Part shown: piece by piece, positions 1 through 10,126 of the stretch
Layout: each line of letters opens with the position of its first letter
Numbering within the stretch: position 1 is the stretch's first letter
Source: Pyropia haitanensis
Taxonomy: Eukaryota; Rhodophyta; Bangiophyceae; Bangiales; Bangiaceae
Direction of reading: 5' to 3'
DNA: 64,000 bases
Assembly: GCA_008729055.1 (NCBI GenBank)
Contig: SDUX01000003.1
Coordinates: 1,178,001 to 1,242,000 of the forward strand
Made by a program: the position numbers and the translations under genes
Notes under the pieces: model-generated
Told to the model about the DNA's origin: nothing
The model's input: the letters and a program-made list of their open reading frames with translations, nothing else
The model's database searches: none

Positions 1-1336
1 CCGCCACCGCTGCCGGCTTGGCGAGGGGAGCGGGGGGGGGGGGGGGGGGGGGGGTGCGGGCGGAGCGCCGCGCGCCGAGGCGCGTCGTCGTGGCTCACGG
101 CCGCCGCCGCGGCCGGTCGGGGGCGGAGGGGAGCGGGGAACACGGCCGTCGGCGGCGGCGGCGGCGGCGGCGCCGCCGGGTGGGCGCCGACGTGCGCGCT
201 TGCCGCGTGTGCTGGCCGCGCGTGTGGGTGGAGCGGCGTGGGTGGCCGCGCACGTGCTTGCACGGCGGGAGGGGGCGGGGGGGCGGGCGCTGGCCGCGCC
301 GCCGTCGTTGGCGGCCGCAGCCACTGGCCGGCGTGGGACACTGCGCCCAGTGGTCGGGGGTGGTTGGGTGGGGGGGTGCGCCGCGGTGGTGGTGGAGGTT
401 GCCGCCGTGACGGGGGCGTGCACCTGCGGCTACGGGCGGCTGCCACCGGTTTGACCGTGCCGGGGGGGGGCGGGGGGGGGGTGGTAGTTTGGCCTGCTGT
501 GCCGCCGCGTCGGGCGTCTGTCACCGCAGACGCTGAGCGGGGTAGTGGTGGGGGGGGGGGGGGGGGGGCGCCTCGTGCCGCCGCGGCACCCACCGGCACA
601 CCCCGCCGCCACCGGGGCTTGCCGCCGCGGCACCCGCCGCCGTCGCCGCCGCTGCCGCCGCCGCCGCGGCACCGGCCGCTGACGGCGGCGTTGGCTGTCG
701 GCGGCCCGGTGCCGCCAGGGGAAGGGGGGGGGGAGGACCGCCGCTGCCGAGGGGGGGAAGAGAAGGCGGGCGGTGGCCGCCGACGCACCGCCCCGCGCGC
801 CGCCGCGCCGCCGCGCCACCGCGCCGCCGCGCCGCGCGCGCCGCGCGTGCCGCCACACCACCCCGCCGCCCCTGTCGCGGTGGGCGGCGGGGATCCGCGG
901 TCGGCCGGGTCTGGGTAGCTGTACGCCGCCTCTCCCCACCCGCTCACCCGCCTGTTCTTTTTTTTTTTTTTTTTCCTCGCCTTTTATTCTTCCTCGGGTT
1001 CTGGTGTCAATCACCTGCCGCTTCCTCCCCCCCCCCCTTTCCCTCTTGCGCCTCACCCGGCGCTGCCGTTTTTTTTTTTTTTTTTTTGCTCCTCCCCCTC
1101 TGCCCTCTCCTTTTCTCCGCCATCCACCCCTTCCCCGCCTTTCCTTCCTTTGTGGCGGCGAGGCCGCGTATGAGACGCGAGCTCCCGGCGCGGGCGACGG
1201 CCGTACCTCTTGTGCCCCCCCGCTCCCCCGCTCCTTCACCCCCCTCCCTCGCGGTCGCGGCGGGTGCTTCCCCCTGCGGTGGGGGCAACCGGGCGGCGGC
1301 GGCGGCAGTGGCGGCGGGAGCCGCGGCGGCGGCGCC
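1..1336. other. Low-complexity region upstream of the RING-H2 gene
   Basis: No gene is supported here. The segment holds a 23-base G run (about 32-54), further G runs, CGG/CCG blocks, and two long T runs (about 958-975 and 1070-1087) set in a CT-rich stretch. The CT-rich part from about 930 to 1290 looks like upstream or 5'-UTR sequence of the gene that follows. Open frames on both strands are made of Gly, Ala, Pro and Arg and are best explained by base composition. Confidence 0.5.
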
Positions 1337-4270
1337 ATGCCGCGCCACGCGACCGCGCCGACGCCGGCGGTGGGGGCGGCGGGGGCGGGCGCGCCCCCAC
1401 CGCCGCTGACGCCGCCGCTGCCGCTGCCGCCGCTGCCGCGCGGGCGTGGCGGCGGCCACTGGGGTGCTAGCGGCCTCGGCCGGCTGACATCGTGGCGCAG
1501 CGGCAGCCGATCCGCCCACGCCTCGGCTGCGGCGGGGGCGGTGGGGGCGGCGGCGGGGGCGGCGGCGGGGGCGACGGCGGCGGGGGTGGCGGAGGGGGCG
1601 GCGGCGGCGGCAGGCACCGGCGGCGGCGGCAGCAGGCGGAGCATGTCCCGCGCACGGTTCTTGTGGGGCACCCCGGCGGCGCCCCCCCTTGCCGACCCGG
1701 TGCCGCCGGTACCACCGCTGCGGCACGCAGTTGCGGACGCGACCGCAGAGGCGCCCGCCTCCCCGGGTAGCGACAACGGCGGCGGCGACGGTGGCGGCGG
1801 TAGCAGCAGCGGCGGCGGGGGCGGCGCCGGTCGCCGTCGTAGCGGTGGCGGTGCTGGCGTCGGCGGCACCGGGGAGCCGGCGGCGGCCACTCCAATGCCC
1901 GCCGCGTCCACCCCGGCTGACGAGCCGTTCAACCCCACGACGGTGTACCCGCACGCGCGTCTGCGGTCTGCGACGCTGCCGCCGCCAGACGTGCTGTCGG
2001 CGGCCATGCCGCTGTCGACCGATGCGAGGGGGGGCGGCGGCGGCGGCGGTGGCGGCGGCGGCGGCGGCGGCGGCGGATGGGGGGGCGGCCGCCGGCGGGC
2101 GCTGGGTCTCTCCCCCGTCGCGCTGGGTCACCGGGCCTCGTCGGCGCCGCGGCTGGATGGGGACGCGCGGTCGGGAGGTGGGGACGGCGGTCGGGGGTCC
2201 CCACTCTCCGAAGGGCTCACCCGTCACTTTAGCTCTGGTGGTGGCCGTGGTGGTGGTGGTGGCGGCGGCGGTGGCGGCCGTGGCAGCGGCCACAGCTTTG
2301 CGGTGTATGGGCGTACCAGCCTGATGGGCCGTGCCCGCGGCGTGATGAGCCGTGGCTCAGGGGTGGGGGGCGGGAGCGGGCTGCCTTCCTTCTCGTCGGC
2401 CGCGGCGCCCTATGACGGGCCGGCAGCGCCGGCCAGCTTTACGTGGGCGGGCCACGTGGACCACTATCAACACCTGCACCAGGCGCAGGTGGGTCGGCCA
2501 GACGATGGACGGCGGCTGGGGGGCGACCTCGGCGGTAGCGGCGGCGGCGGTGGGAGCGACGGCGGTGGTCGCGGTGGCGGCGACGGCGACATCCCCTTTC
2601 ACAGCAACAGCACCCCCGGCGGCTTCCCTTCGTACCTCATGTCGCATGGCCCTGACGTGCTTGACGCTGACATTGACGGTCGCCCTGCTGGCCGCCTGTC
2701 GTCGGCCGTGTCGGGCCAGATGCGGTTACGCCGGCGGCCTCAATCCCTCCAAGCGTACGCCGTTCACATAGACGAGACGGCCACGAACCACGGACACCGG
2801 CACCCTCAACACGCTCGCCACCACCACCACCCCCAACACAGTCAGCACCACCCTTTCGGGGCCACTACCGGGACGGGGGGTGGGGGCGGTGGCGCGAGCG
2901 TGGCACGCGGCCGCTCTGCCGCCCGTCGCTTTTTGGAGCGGCTGGAACACGCGTCGCCGCCGTCGTCATTTTTGAGCAGCTCGTCCGTGTCTGGGGTGGG
3001 CGCGTATGGCGCCACTTCGGCCGGCGACGCGTTTGGGGGTCATCCGGGTGGCAGCTACCCGTCGATGGAGGAAGAGGCCTATGGTGGCGGCAGCGGCTTT
3101 GCGGCGACCCCGGAGGAGCCAGTGGGACGGTCACGCCATCATCGACCGCTACTTCGACCGCTTCGGCGGGGTGACGTGGAGGCCACCGCGGCGGCGGCGG
3201 CGGCGGCTGGCAGTGACGGCTATGGCGACGGTGTCCATGGGGGCGTGGGCGGCACTTACGGTGGGGGCGCCAGTGCGGCGGCCGCTGCCGCTGCCGCTGC
3301 TGCCGCCGCCGCGGATGGGGGTGACGCTACAGGCGCTGCGGGTGCTGGCGGCGGGGTGTTTGTGGGTGGCTGGGTGGGCGGCTATGGCGACTTTAGCTGG
3401 GACGCGGGCTTGGGCGTCCTCGGTACGGGCGACGACAGTGGAGAAGAGGATGCCGCGCGCCGCGGCCATCGCTGCCGCACCTGGCTGGCCCGCCTGCTGC
3501 CGCTGCGGCGGGCACGACGGGCTGGCAGCGCCAGTGCGGGTGGAGGTGACGGTGGCGTCATGGGCAGTGCGGATGGGGGTGGCGGCGGCCGCGGCCGCGG
3601 CCGGAGGCGACGCCGCCGCCGCCTGCGTGACTGGGCCGACGACGCGAGCGGCGGGGGCTGGGGTATGGGGGACGCGGACTTCCCTCTCGCCCTCAGCTAC
3701 GACCAGCTGCTGGAGCTGGAGGAGCGCAACGTCACCCGCGGGCTGTCCGAGGCGGAGCTCCGCCGCCTCCCCGTCCGCGTGGTTGTTTGCGAGCGCAACA
3801 AGAGCGCCACGTTTGGGCCGTCATCGGGCGCGGGCGGGGCGTCTGCGCACCCTGGCGGCGCAGGCGGCTGTGGGGGCAACACCACAGACGGCAGCGCCCC
3901 CTCTGGCGGCTATGCCAAGCCGTCCTCCCTCGCGCCGGGGGATCCCCGCCGCTGTGACGACCTGTGCCTCATCTGTCTGGACCCGCTCGAGTCGGATGGC
4001 GGCGGAAGCGGCGTCGGCAGCGCCGGCGGCAGCGCCGGCGGTGGCGGCGGCGGCGGCGTCGGTGGTTGTGGTGGCAGCGGCGGGTGTGATGACTGGGACA
4101 CGGGCGGGAGCAGCCTGGTGGCCGAGGGTCGCTCGGACGATGCGGGCGCCAGCGCGGACGTGCTGGTCAGTCTGGTGGAGCTCGGCTGCGGCCACGCCTA
4201 CCACGAGGACTGCGTCAAGCGGTGGCTCTTCACCCGCCGCAGCTGCCCCGTGTGTCGGGCAGAGCTGTAA
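1337..4270 (+). CDS. RING-H2 E3 ubiquitin ligase-like protein, Gly-rich
   Basis: Probable E3 ubiquitin ligase. The N-terminal two thirds are disordered and rich in Gly, Ala, Ser and His (a His-rich patch lies near 2,800-2,850). Then comes a conserved-looking segment (nt about 3,695-3,800, SYDQLLELEERN followed by GLSEAEL), which resembles the region before the RING in BIG BROTHER-type plant ligases. The C-terminus is a RING-H2: CLIC near residue 877, CGHAYHEDC near 950 and CPVC just before the stop, giving the C-x2-C, C-x-H-x2-H-x2-C, C-x2-C order. A Gly-rich insert of about 70 residues separates the first two cysteines from the rest, which is unusually long. The start is uncertain: the frame is open from upstream, and ATG 1337 (GCC context) or ATG 1643 are the likeliest. 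The neighbouring N-acetyltransferase-like gene is convergent. Confidence 0.75.
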   Translation: MPRHATAPTPAVGAAGAGAPPPPLTPPLPLPPLPRGRGGGHWGASGLGRLTSWRSGSRSAHASAAAGAVGAAAGAAAGATAAGVAEGAAAAAGTGGGGSRRSMSRARFLWGTPAAPPLADPVPPVPPLRHAVADATAEAPASPGSDNGGGDGGGGSSSGGGGGAGRRRSGGGAGVGGTGEPAAATPMPAASTPADEPFNPTTVYPHARLRSATLPPPDVLSAAMPLSTDARGGGGGGGGGGGGGGGGWGGGRRRALGLSPVALGHRASSAPRLDGDARSGGGDGGRGSPLSEGLTRHFSSGGGRGGGGGGGGGGRGSGHSFAVYGRTSLMGRARGVMSRGSGVGGGSGLPSFSSAAAPYDGPAAPASFTWAGHVDHYQHLHQAQVGRPDDGRRLGGDLGGSGGGGGSDGGGRGGGDGDIPFHSNSTPGGFPSYLMSHGPDVLDADIDGRPAGRLSSAVSGQMRLRRRPQSLQAYAVHIDETATNHGHRHPQHARHHHHPQHSQHHPFGATTGTGGGGGGASVARGRSAARRFLERLEHASPPSSFLSSSSVSGVGAYGATSAGDAFGGHPGGSYPSMEEEAYGGGSGFAATPEEPVGRSRHHRPLLRPLRRGDVEATAAAAAAAGSDGYGDGVHGGVGGTYGGGASAAAAAAAAAAAAADGGDATGAAGAGGGVFVGGWVGGYGDFSWDAGLGVLGTGDDSGEEDAARRGHRCRTWLARLLPLRRARRAGSASAGGGDGGVMGSADGGGGGRGRGRRRRRRRLRDWADDASGGGWGMGDADFPLALSYDQLLELEERNVTRGLSEAELRRLPVRVVVCERNKSATFGPSSGAGGASAHPGGAGGCGGNTTDGSAPSGGYAKPSSLAPGDPRRCDDLCLICLDPLESDGGGSGVGSAGGSAGGGGGGGVGGCGGSGGCDDWDTGGSSLVAEGRSDDAGASADVLVSLVELGCGHAYHEDCVKRWLFTRRSCPVCRAEL

Positions 4271-4820
4271 GGGCGTGTCGCGGTCGGGGGGGGGGATACT
4301 CGGTGGCGAGCGTGTGGGGTGCAGGAGGAGGGAGGGGGAAGTATGAGGGAAGGAGGGCACGAAAGCGGGCAGAGGGGCGGTGGGGGTGGGGGGCGTTGGC
4401 TGGGCGGGGAGGGTGCCGGGGGGCGGCGGGGGTGTGCAGCGCCGTTGCATTGCCGCGTCCCGTGCGTGCGCCGCGCCGGGTGGACGGGGCGCCCGCCTGC
4501 GTTTCGAGGCGACCGATTTTTCCTTCCGTTCTGGGGGATGTGGCCTCGCGCCGCCCTCTCCTCTCCGACGCTTCACCCACGCCTTTTCGTTTGAGCCCTT
4601 TGCTGTCTCCACTCCGCATCGGCGGCGCCGCGTAGACCTCTCAGCGTGCCGCTGCCGCTCCTGGACGGGGTCGGCCGTCGGTGGGGGGATGGCCGCTCGC
4701 CGTACATACGTCTCCACCCCCCCCGCCGGATCTGCTCGCTGGTCTGGGTGTGGGCGGTGCTCCTGTTGGTGCCCGCACCTTTGCAGGCCCACAACCTCCC
4801 GACCACCCTCTGGCCCAAAG
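4271..4820. other. Convergent intergenic region
   Basis: This lies between the stop of the RING-H2 gene and the stop of the opposite-strand N-acetyltransferase-like gene, so it should carry both 3' UTRs. It is G-rich at first (4,285-4,440) and then mixed. No gene, RNA or clear polyadenylation signal was seen. Confidence 0.5.
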
Positions 4821-6215
4821 TCAGCGCTCCTGTCCCGCCCCTTCCTCTGCCGGCGGCAGCGGCATCTCGGCCGCCAGCCGCGCGGCCTCTTCCTCCGACA
4901 GCACCACATCAAAGCGGTCTGCGACGGTGGCGAGCCAGCCCGCCTCGCCGCCCGACACCACCGTCGTCGCCGCCGCCGCGTCTTCCCCCCCGGTGCCCGC
5001 GCTGGTGCCCACCCGCAGCGCCCCGTCGGCCAGCACCAGCAGCCGCCGCCCGCCGTCGACGGGCCGCGTCAGCAGTCGCCGCCGTCGAAACAGCGAGTCT
5101 GGCGCGTCCTGGTAGTAGTCGCGGACGCTGTCCAGGTCGGACAGGGCGCCAACGACGCGGACCGCGTCAAACACGTACAAGCAGTTCCACGCAGCATCAT
5201 CCGGCAGCAGCGAGGACACGCCAGGTGCCGCCCCGCCCAGCGGCCCGTCGACCGTACCGGTCGCGCCACCACCCGCGCTGTCGTTGCCATTGACAACGAC
5301 GCCGCCGCGGTCACCGCCGACGGTAGCGCCGTCACGGGGTGGCGGCGTGGCCCACTGCACGACCCGAAAGTCGTCCGCCGCCCCCGGCAGCGTGCGCAGC
5401 GCCGGCGACACGCCTGCAGCGGTGAGCACGTCGACGAGTGGCACCACCCGCCACCACACGCCGTCAGGCTGGCAGACCGGCGCTCCGACCGCACCGTCCC
5501 CACCGTCGCGGGTGTCGTTCCTCCCGCGCAGCAGCAGGGGCGTGCCAAACGCACGGCCATTGCCCGCGTCGAGGAGGAACGACCGCGCGGGCGTCGCGGG
5601 CACCCCCCCCCCGGCGCCCCCGGCGGCCGCCACTTCCACCTCCACGACGAGGTGTCGTGGCGGCGTCGGGCCGTGAGCGGCCGCGGCGTCACTGGCGTCC
5701 CCGTCCGCGGCGGACGCGCCCGCCTCGGTCCCCCCAAACAGCGCGAGCAGCGTGGCCACGGACGGGTCGGGCAGCACCCACCCCACCCGGGGGGTGACGG
5801 CTGGGTAGCCGAGCACCCGGCAGACACCGGCGAGCAGCGCGTTGTGCTCAAGGCACCAGCCGCCGCGGCGGCCGGCGACCATCTTGACCCACGCCGCGTC
5901 CAGGGTATTGGCCATGCGGCGCGTGGAGAAGACCGACAGGTTCTCAAACGGCAGCGCCAGGACGTGGGCGGCCTGTAGTCGCGCAAGCGTCGCCGCAGTG
6001 GCGGGGGGAATGACCCCGACGCCGCGGCAGTCGTTGGGGTCGCTCTGTTGGCGGCCACCACCACCTCCGCCGGTGGTGTCGTCGCGGGCGGGCGCCCCAT
6101 CAAAAAAGCGGATGCGTGCGAGGTAGCCAGCGAGAAACACCTCGGGCGGGATGGTCTCGGGGGAGAAGCCGTCGCTACACGCCCGTGTGGCGGGCAGTCC
6201 ACCAGCCGAGGCCAT
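4821..6215 (-). CDS. Arylamine N-acetyltransferase-like protein
   Basis: A 464-residue protein with the hallmarks of the NAT family, which moves acetyl groups from acetyl-CoA to arylamines or related acceptors through a Cys-His-Asp triad. LPFENLSVF (residues about 89-97) matches the family's PFENL motif. RRGGWCLEHNALL carries the probable nucleophile Cys121 in the RGGxC motif. The His of PPRHLVVEVEV (about 188) and the Asp of SFLLDAGNGRAFG (about 216) fit the other two triad positions, although the His-Asp spacing is stretched by a Gly/Ala insert. It is longer than the usual 270-300 residues because of low-complexity inserts. The start ATG at 6215 opens a single uninterrupted frame. No clear transit peptide is visible, so a cytosolic location is likely. 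The natural substrate cannot be told from sequence. Confidence 0.8.
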   Translation of the reverse strand: MASAGGLPATRACSDGFSPETIPPEVFLAGYLARIRFFDGAPARDDTTGGGGGGRQQSDPNDCRGVGVIPPATAATLARLQAAHVLALPFENLSVFSTRRMANTLDAAWVKMVAGRRGGWCLEHNALLAGVCRVLGYPAVTPRVGWVLPDPSVATLLALFGGTEAGASAADGDASDAAAAHGPTPPRHLVVEVEVAAAGGAGGGVPATPARSFLLDAGNGRAFGTPLLLRGRNDTRDGGDGAVGAPVCQPDGVWWRVVPLVDVLTAAGVSPALRTLPGAADDFRVVQWATPPPRDGATVGGDRGGVVVNGNDSAGGGATGTVDGPLGGAAPGVSSLLPDDAAWNCLYVFDAVRVVGALSDLDSVRDYYQDAPDSLFRRRRLLTRPVDGGRRLLVLADGALRVGTSAGTGGEDAAAATTVVSGGEAGWLATVADRFDVVLSEEEAARLAAEMPLPPAEEGAGQER

Positions 6216-6894
6216 CCTCGCGCCGTCCCCGCCGCGGGTCGGCAGCGCCCGGGGTGCGGGGCGACAGCCGGTTCGCGGCGGAGAAGTCGGGGCGGACGAT
6301 TAAGGCGGAACGGGGGGGGGGGAACCGTCGTCGCGGCCGCAGCAGCTGCAGCAACCAGGCGGGGTAAGGTCAGCAGCCGGCTAGGGGGGTAGAGCAGCGG
6401 GTGAACGGTAGATGAAGCGCACGGATGAGCAGGGAAGCAACGGGAGGGGCAGCTGTGGCGGGGAGCGGCGCATCACCCAGGTGCTTTTCCATGCGCGCGC
6501 GAAAAAAGACAGCGTTTCTCTTCAGTAGTGCTCTGCCGGGAACTGAGAGCTCTGCTCTGGATGAATCTTGTGCTGATCCCAGGACCATCCTGGGACCGCT
6601 TGGGCCAGTCTGGGCAACACTTGCGGCGCATGAGGGAGAGGGGGAGGGGGGGCGGTGGTGCAATCACACGCAGGAGAGAGTACTAACCAGGTGCGCAACG
6701 GCGGGCGGGGAAGGAGGGGGGCAGGACCACAGGCGGTCCCGCTCCCGCTGCGCGACACGTGCGTCACCCCACGCCAAAGAGACGGCGGAAAGGACAGAGG
6801 GCCACACCGTCGGCATGCGCAGGGGGCGCGGCGGGCGCGGGGCGCGCCAGCCGCCACCCCAGGACCGCCGCTGCCCGTCGCGGCACTCCCCCCC
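6216..6894. other. Intergenic region upstream of the NAT-like gene
   Basis: Promoter region of the NAT-like gene and 3' region of the SGNH-like gene, which lies on the same strand. The 6,480-6,620 part is less GC-rich than its surroundings. No further gene was recognised. Confidence 0.45.
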
Positions 6895-7947
6895 TCACGT
6901 GGCCGGGTCGCGCGCCCCCCCCGGCAGCGCCGCGGCGAGCATCTCGGCAAGCACTCGTCCGCCCGCGACGCTCGGCTCGACGCGCTCCACATAGTGCTCC
7001 CCCCGGGAGCCGTCGAGGCGCTCGTACAGCGCTACCGGCACAACGTTGGCGACGCCCGCCACCCGCACCTCGCACGTGCCGAGGCGGTAGACGGCGCGGA
7101 GGAACGCCTGCACCGCCCCGGGTGACCGGTTGTACCGCAACAGCGCCAGCGGCCGGTCTGCCCAGGAACGGGGCGGCGGGTCGCCGCCGCCACTGCCAAC
7201 GGCCACGGCCGCGGCCGCAGCGACCGCCGCGGTCGTTGCCGGGTAGTAGAGCCCGCATACGATGACGCGCGACGGCGGCGACGGAGCGTCCGCCACGAGC
7301 CGCCCAATATACGCGGCGGTGTCGTCGCGGAAGAGGCGGAGGAGGGGGCGGATGCCCCACGCGGCGGCGGGGTTTGCGTCGACGGCGGCGGGGCGGTTGA
7401 GGTAGACGCCCACCGCCGCCGCGATGGCGGTGGCGGCCGTTGGCCTCAGCGCAATGTCATTGCCGCCGACGCTGACAATGAGCGTGTCGGCGGGCCGCAG
7501 GTGGTCCCGCACAAACGCGTCCTGCGGCAGCAGCCGCCCGTCTGACCGGTCGGCGAGCGTCGACTCTTCCACCGCCGCATTGATGACCACTGGGGGGGGG
7601 GCGGCGCCCGCGGCGGAGGCAGCATCCACCAGGATCGCGTTGAGGTGGTACGCCACGTCTTGCACACACACGGGCGGCTCGAGGGTCCGTTCGTAGCCAT
7701 TGAGGGCGGGCGCTTTGGCCGACGACCCATCAGGCAACAGCCAGTACTTGTTGTCAAGGGTACTGTCACCAAGGAGCCACACGACCGGCCGGTCGGGGGC
7801 CCCCGCGGTGAGGGCGGCGTGGACGGCGGCGAGATGCGCCACGGTGTGGCCCTTGTAGGTGCCATAAAAGGCGGCCGCGTCGACCTTGGCAGGGGACGGG
7901 GGGGGAGGGGGGGAAGCCGACGCCGACGCGCCGCGTCTGGTGGACAT
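6895..7947 (-). CDS. SGNH/GDSL hydrolase-like protein
   Basis: Probable esterase-type hydrolase of the SGNH superfamily. Seen directly: VVWLLGDSTLDNKYW with the GDS nucleophile block near the N-terminus, a VINAAVEEST segment in the position of the Gly-containing block, IVSVGGNDIAL with the GGND block (Gly/Asn oxyanion residues), and a C-terminal D-G-S-R-G-E-H that could supply the Asp-x-x-His pair, followed by VEPSVAGGRVLAEML. Length is about 350 residues from ATG 7947. An in-frame ATG at 8085 would add 46 residues that could be a targeting sequence, so the start is open. A 10-base G run inside the gene (about 7592-7601) keeps the frame. The preceding gene on this strand is hisG, but the gap of over 500 bases argues against any link. 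The substrate is unknown. Confidence 0.72.
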   Translation of the reverse strand: MSTRRGASASASPPPPPSPAKVDAAAFYGTYKGHTVAHLAAVHAALTAGAPDRPVVWLLGDSTLDNKYWLLPDGSSAKAPALNGYERTLEPPVCVQDVAYHLNAILVDAASAAGAAPPPVVINAAVEESTLADRSDGRLLPQDAFVRDHLRPADTLIVSVGGNDIALRPTAATAIAAAVGVYLNRPAAVDANPAAAWGIRPLLRLFRDDTAAYIGRLVADAPSPPSRVIVCGLYYPATTAAVAAAAAVAVGSGGGDPPPRSWADRPLALLRYNRSPGAVQAFLRAVYRLGTCEVRVAGVANVVPVALYERLDGSRGEHYVERVEPSVAGGRVLAEMLAAALPGGARDPAT

Positions 7948-8668
7948 GGTGACCCGGGGGGGAAGGGGCCGCCGCCAGCCGGGAAGGAGTGAAGCAAACG
8001 CCGCCACCATCCCGAGGGGAGAGACCTGCCAAGCCGCCCAGTCTGGGGAGGGTGTGAGCAGGGGTTCTCCCGTCACGCGCGCCATGCGCGCAGACAACCA
8101 GCACGCACGTACATACGTACGGTGACGCGCGGCCGAAATGTCACCCCTCGAGTTGGACATTCGCATGTATCAATTTCGGTACCGAAAGCCCGCGTGGCAA
8201 AGGCCTCCCCCCGATCTTGGCGCGGAGATGGGTAGAGCTGTACTGTGACAGAGGAGCCAAGGGGCGTCGCGAACGATTGCGTGGCCGCGGGTGGCGCGGA
8301 CGGCACAGCAGCGACCACCAAACCAACACCGCACGGCTTTGCGCGGTCGTACAAGGTGCTCCCCTACGGCAGGGGGGGGGGGGATGAGAGACCAGTAAGG
8401 ATGCCGCCGCCGGTACGGCGCGGGCGGCATGTGCGCTCAAAAGAACAAAAAAAAAAACCCGACGAGCGTCCCCTCCTGCGCCACCCTGCCACCCTTCTGT
8501 CCCCGCCCGCAAGCCCGTCCAACCAGCCCCCCTCCCCTGCCCCGTTATCGACGAGGGCACAGCCACACCCCTTCATCCTCGTCCGCTCTCAAGGACGCGG
8601 CCGCCACCGCACACGGCGGGCGTGCCGACCGCCCCGGCTGCGGAGCGGGCGGCGTCGCCAGCCCAAAC
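7948..8668. other. Intergenic region between hisG and the SGNH-like gene
   Basis: Contains ACGTAC-rich sequence near 8,105-8,125, a G run near 8,370 and an A run near 8,449. It should hold the SGNH-like promoter and the hisG 3' UTR. No other gene is supported. Confidence 0.45.
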
Positions 8669-10126
8669 TTAGGCCCCCTCAGCCGCGGTCCCCCCCACGC
8701 CCAGCTGCTGCAGCAGCGCGTGCCACCGCTTGGACTCCTGCTCAAACACGTACGTGACCGGCAGGACGCAGACGCCGCTCCCCCCCACCGACCGCAGCTG
8801 CTGGATCGCGCGGTACACGCTATCCTTGGGCACCACCAGCCCAATCGCGTACATGCCCGTCTCGGTCCCCCGCGGCGGCACCACCGAGTTGATCGTCGGC
8901 CCGTCCATGCCGCACAGGTCGGTCTGGGCGCCCAGCCGGCGGGCCACGTCGTTCATCGACGAGCCGCGGATGTTGGCAATCACGTTGCACTGCTGCTGGC
9001 CCATCAGGTGCGCGTCGATGCGCTCGACCAGCTCCCGGCAGAGGCCGCGGAGGGCGTCGCCGGTCGGGCCGGGTGCGCTTAGCGACGCGCGGTTGCCGAC
9101 GAGCTGGAAGGCGCTCGTCACGAGCGTGCCGCCGTTAATCTCCTTGAGCAGGTTCTCCCGCAGCGTCACACCCGACGACACCAGGTCCACAATCACGTCC
9201 GCGGTGCCCATTTGCGTCGACGCCTCGAGCGCGCCGTCCATTTTCACCAGCTCGTAATTGTCCATGCCGGCGGCCGCGAAAAACGCGCGCGTGCGGACGG
9301 GGAACTTGGTCGCCACGCGCAGCGCCGCCGCACCCGGCGCGTTGACCACCGCCGCCAGGTCCGCGACCGACGACACGTGCGGCCACGCCATGGGCACCCC
9401 GATGGCCAGCCGGCAGCCACCATAGCCGAGGTCCTCGTGCGCCGCCACCACCCGCCCGTCAGACCCGCCGTGCTCGGCAACGAGGTCGTAGCCGACAAAG
9501 CCCAGGTCCACGTCCCCGTCCCGCACCTTGCGCACAATGTCGGGCGGGCGCTGCAGCCACACCTCCACCCCCGGCGCGTTGCGCAGCGACGCCACGTACT
9601 GCCGTGGGTTGAGCAGCTGCACCGCCATGCCCACATCCTCGAGCAGCCGCGTCGTTGCGGAGGACATGCCCCCCTTGGATGGGATGGCCACCCGGATGGT
9701 CGACCGGGGGGTGCGGGCGGAGAGGGGCGACCGACCGTCGGCAGCGCCGCTGGAGGACGGAGATGAGGAGGGCGGTGGGATCCCCGCCGCCTGGGGTGTC
9801 GCGGCCGCGGTCACGGCGGCCGCCGCCGCCGGCGTCGGCACCGCCGACGCCGCGTCGGGGGCGTCGCCCGCGGCGGTCGCCCCCGCCCCAGCAGCGGCGG
9901 CGGCTGTGGCGGCAGCGGCGGCAGCAGCGTCAGCGGCAGCAGCGTCCGCGGCCGGCGGCAGCGGCGGCGGCGAGCGGTGGGCGCCGCGGCGGGACGCCCG
10001 CCGGCCGGCGGGTGCGGCTAGCCCCAGGCGGGTGGACGCCGCAAACGCACCCCGACTGACCGCCGGCGGCGCTGCGCGCCGACGGGTGGTGCCAGCGGCG
10101 GTGGCGGCGGCGGCCACAAACGCCAT
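8669..10126 (-). CDS. hisG: ATP phosphoribosyltransferase, plastid-type
   Basis: Catalyses the first step of histidine synthesis, condensing ATP with PRPP. After a long N-terminal extension of about 140 residues rich in Ala, Ser, Arg and Pro (MAFVAAAATAAGTTRRRA at the start), typical of a plastid transit peptide, the enzyme begins at TIRVAIPSKGGM. It continues through LLNPRQYVASL, RPPDIVRKVRDGDVDLGFVG (substrate-binding core) and LRVATKFPVRTRAFFAAAGM, then TADVIVDLVSSGVTLRENLL, which fits the PRPP-binding region of HisG. A C-terminal part ends with LPVTYVFEQESKRWHALL, consistent with the long, self-sufficient HisG form carrying the regulatory domain. The frame is continuous over 485 codons from ATG 10126. 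Histidine feedback is known for the long form but is not visible here. Confidence 0.93.
   Translation of the reverse strand: MAFVAAAATAAGTTRRRAAPPAVSRGAFAASTRLGLAAPAGRRASRRGAHRSPPPLPPAADAAAADAAAAAAATAAAAAGAGATAAGDAPDAASAVPTPAAAAAVTAAATPQAAGIPPPSSSPSSSGAADGRSPLSARTPRSTIRVAIPSKGGMSSATTRLLEDVGMAVQLLNPRQYVASLRNAPGVEVWLQRPPDIVRKVRDGDVDLGFVGYDLVAEHGGSDGRVVAAHEDLGYGGCRLAIGVPMAWPHVSSVADLAAVVNAPGAAALRVATKFPVRTRAFFAAAGMDNYELVKMDGALEASTQMGTADVIVDLVSSGVTLRENLLKEINGGTLVTSAFQLVGNRASLSAPGPTGDALRGLCRELVERIDAHLMGQQQCNVIANIRGSSMNDVARRLGAQTDLCGMDGPTINSVVPPRGTETGMYAIGLVVPKDSVYRAIQQLRSVGGSGVCVLPVTYVFEQESKRWHALLQQLGVGGTAAEGA

Noticed and set aside
430..2007. Large minus-strand frame opposite the RING-H2 gene
   Set aside because: It is Arg/Pro/Ala-rich antisense of the Gly-rich coding sequence and has no motif; the plus strand carries the RING-H2 domain.
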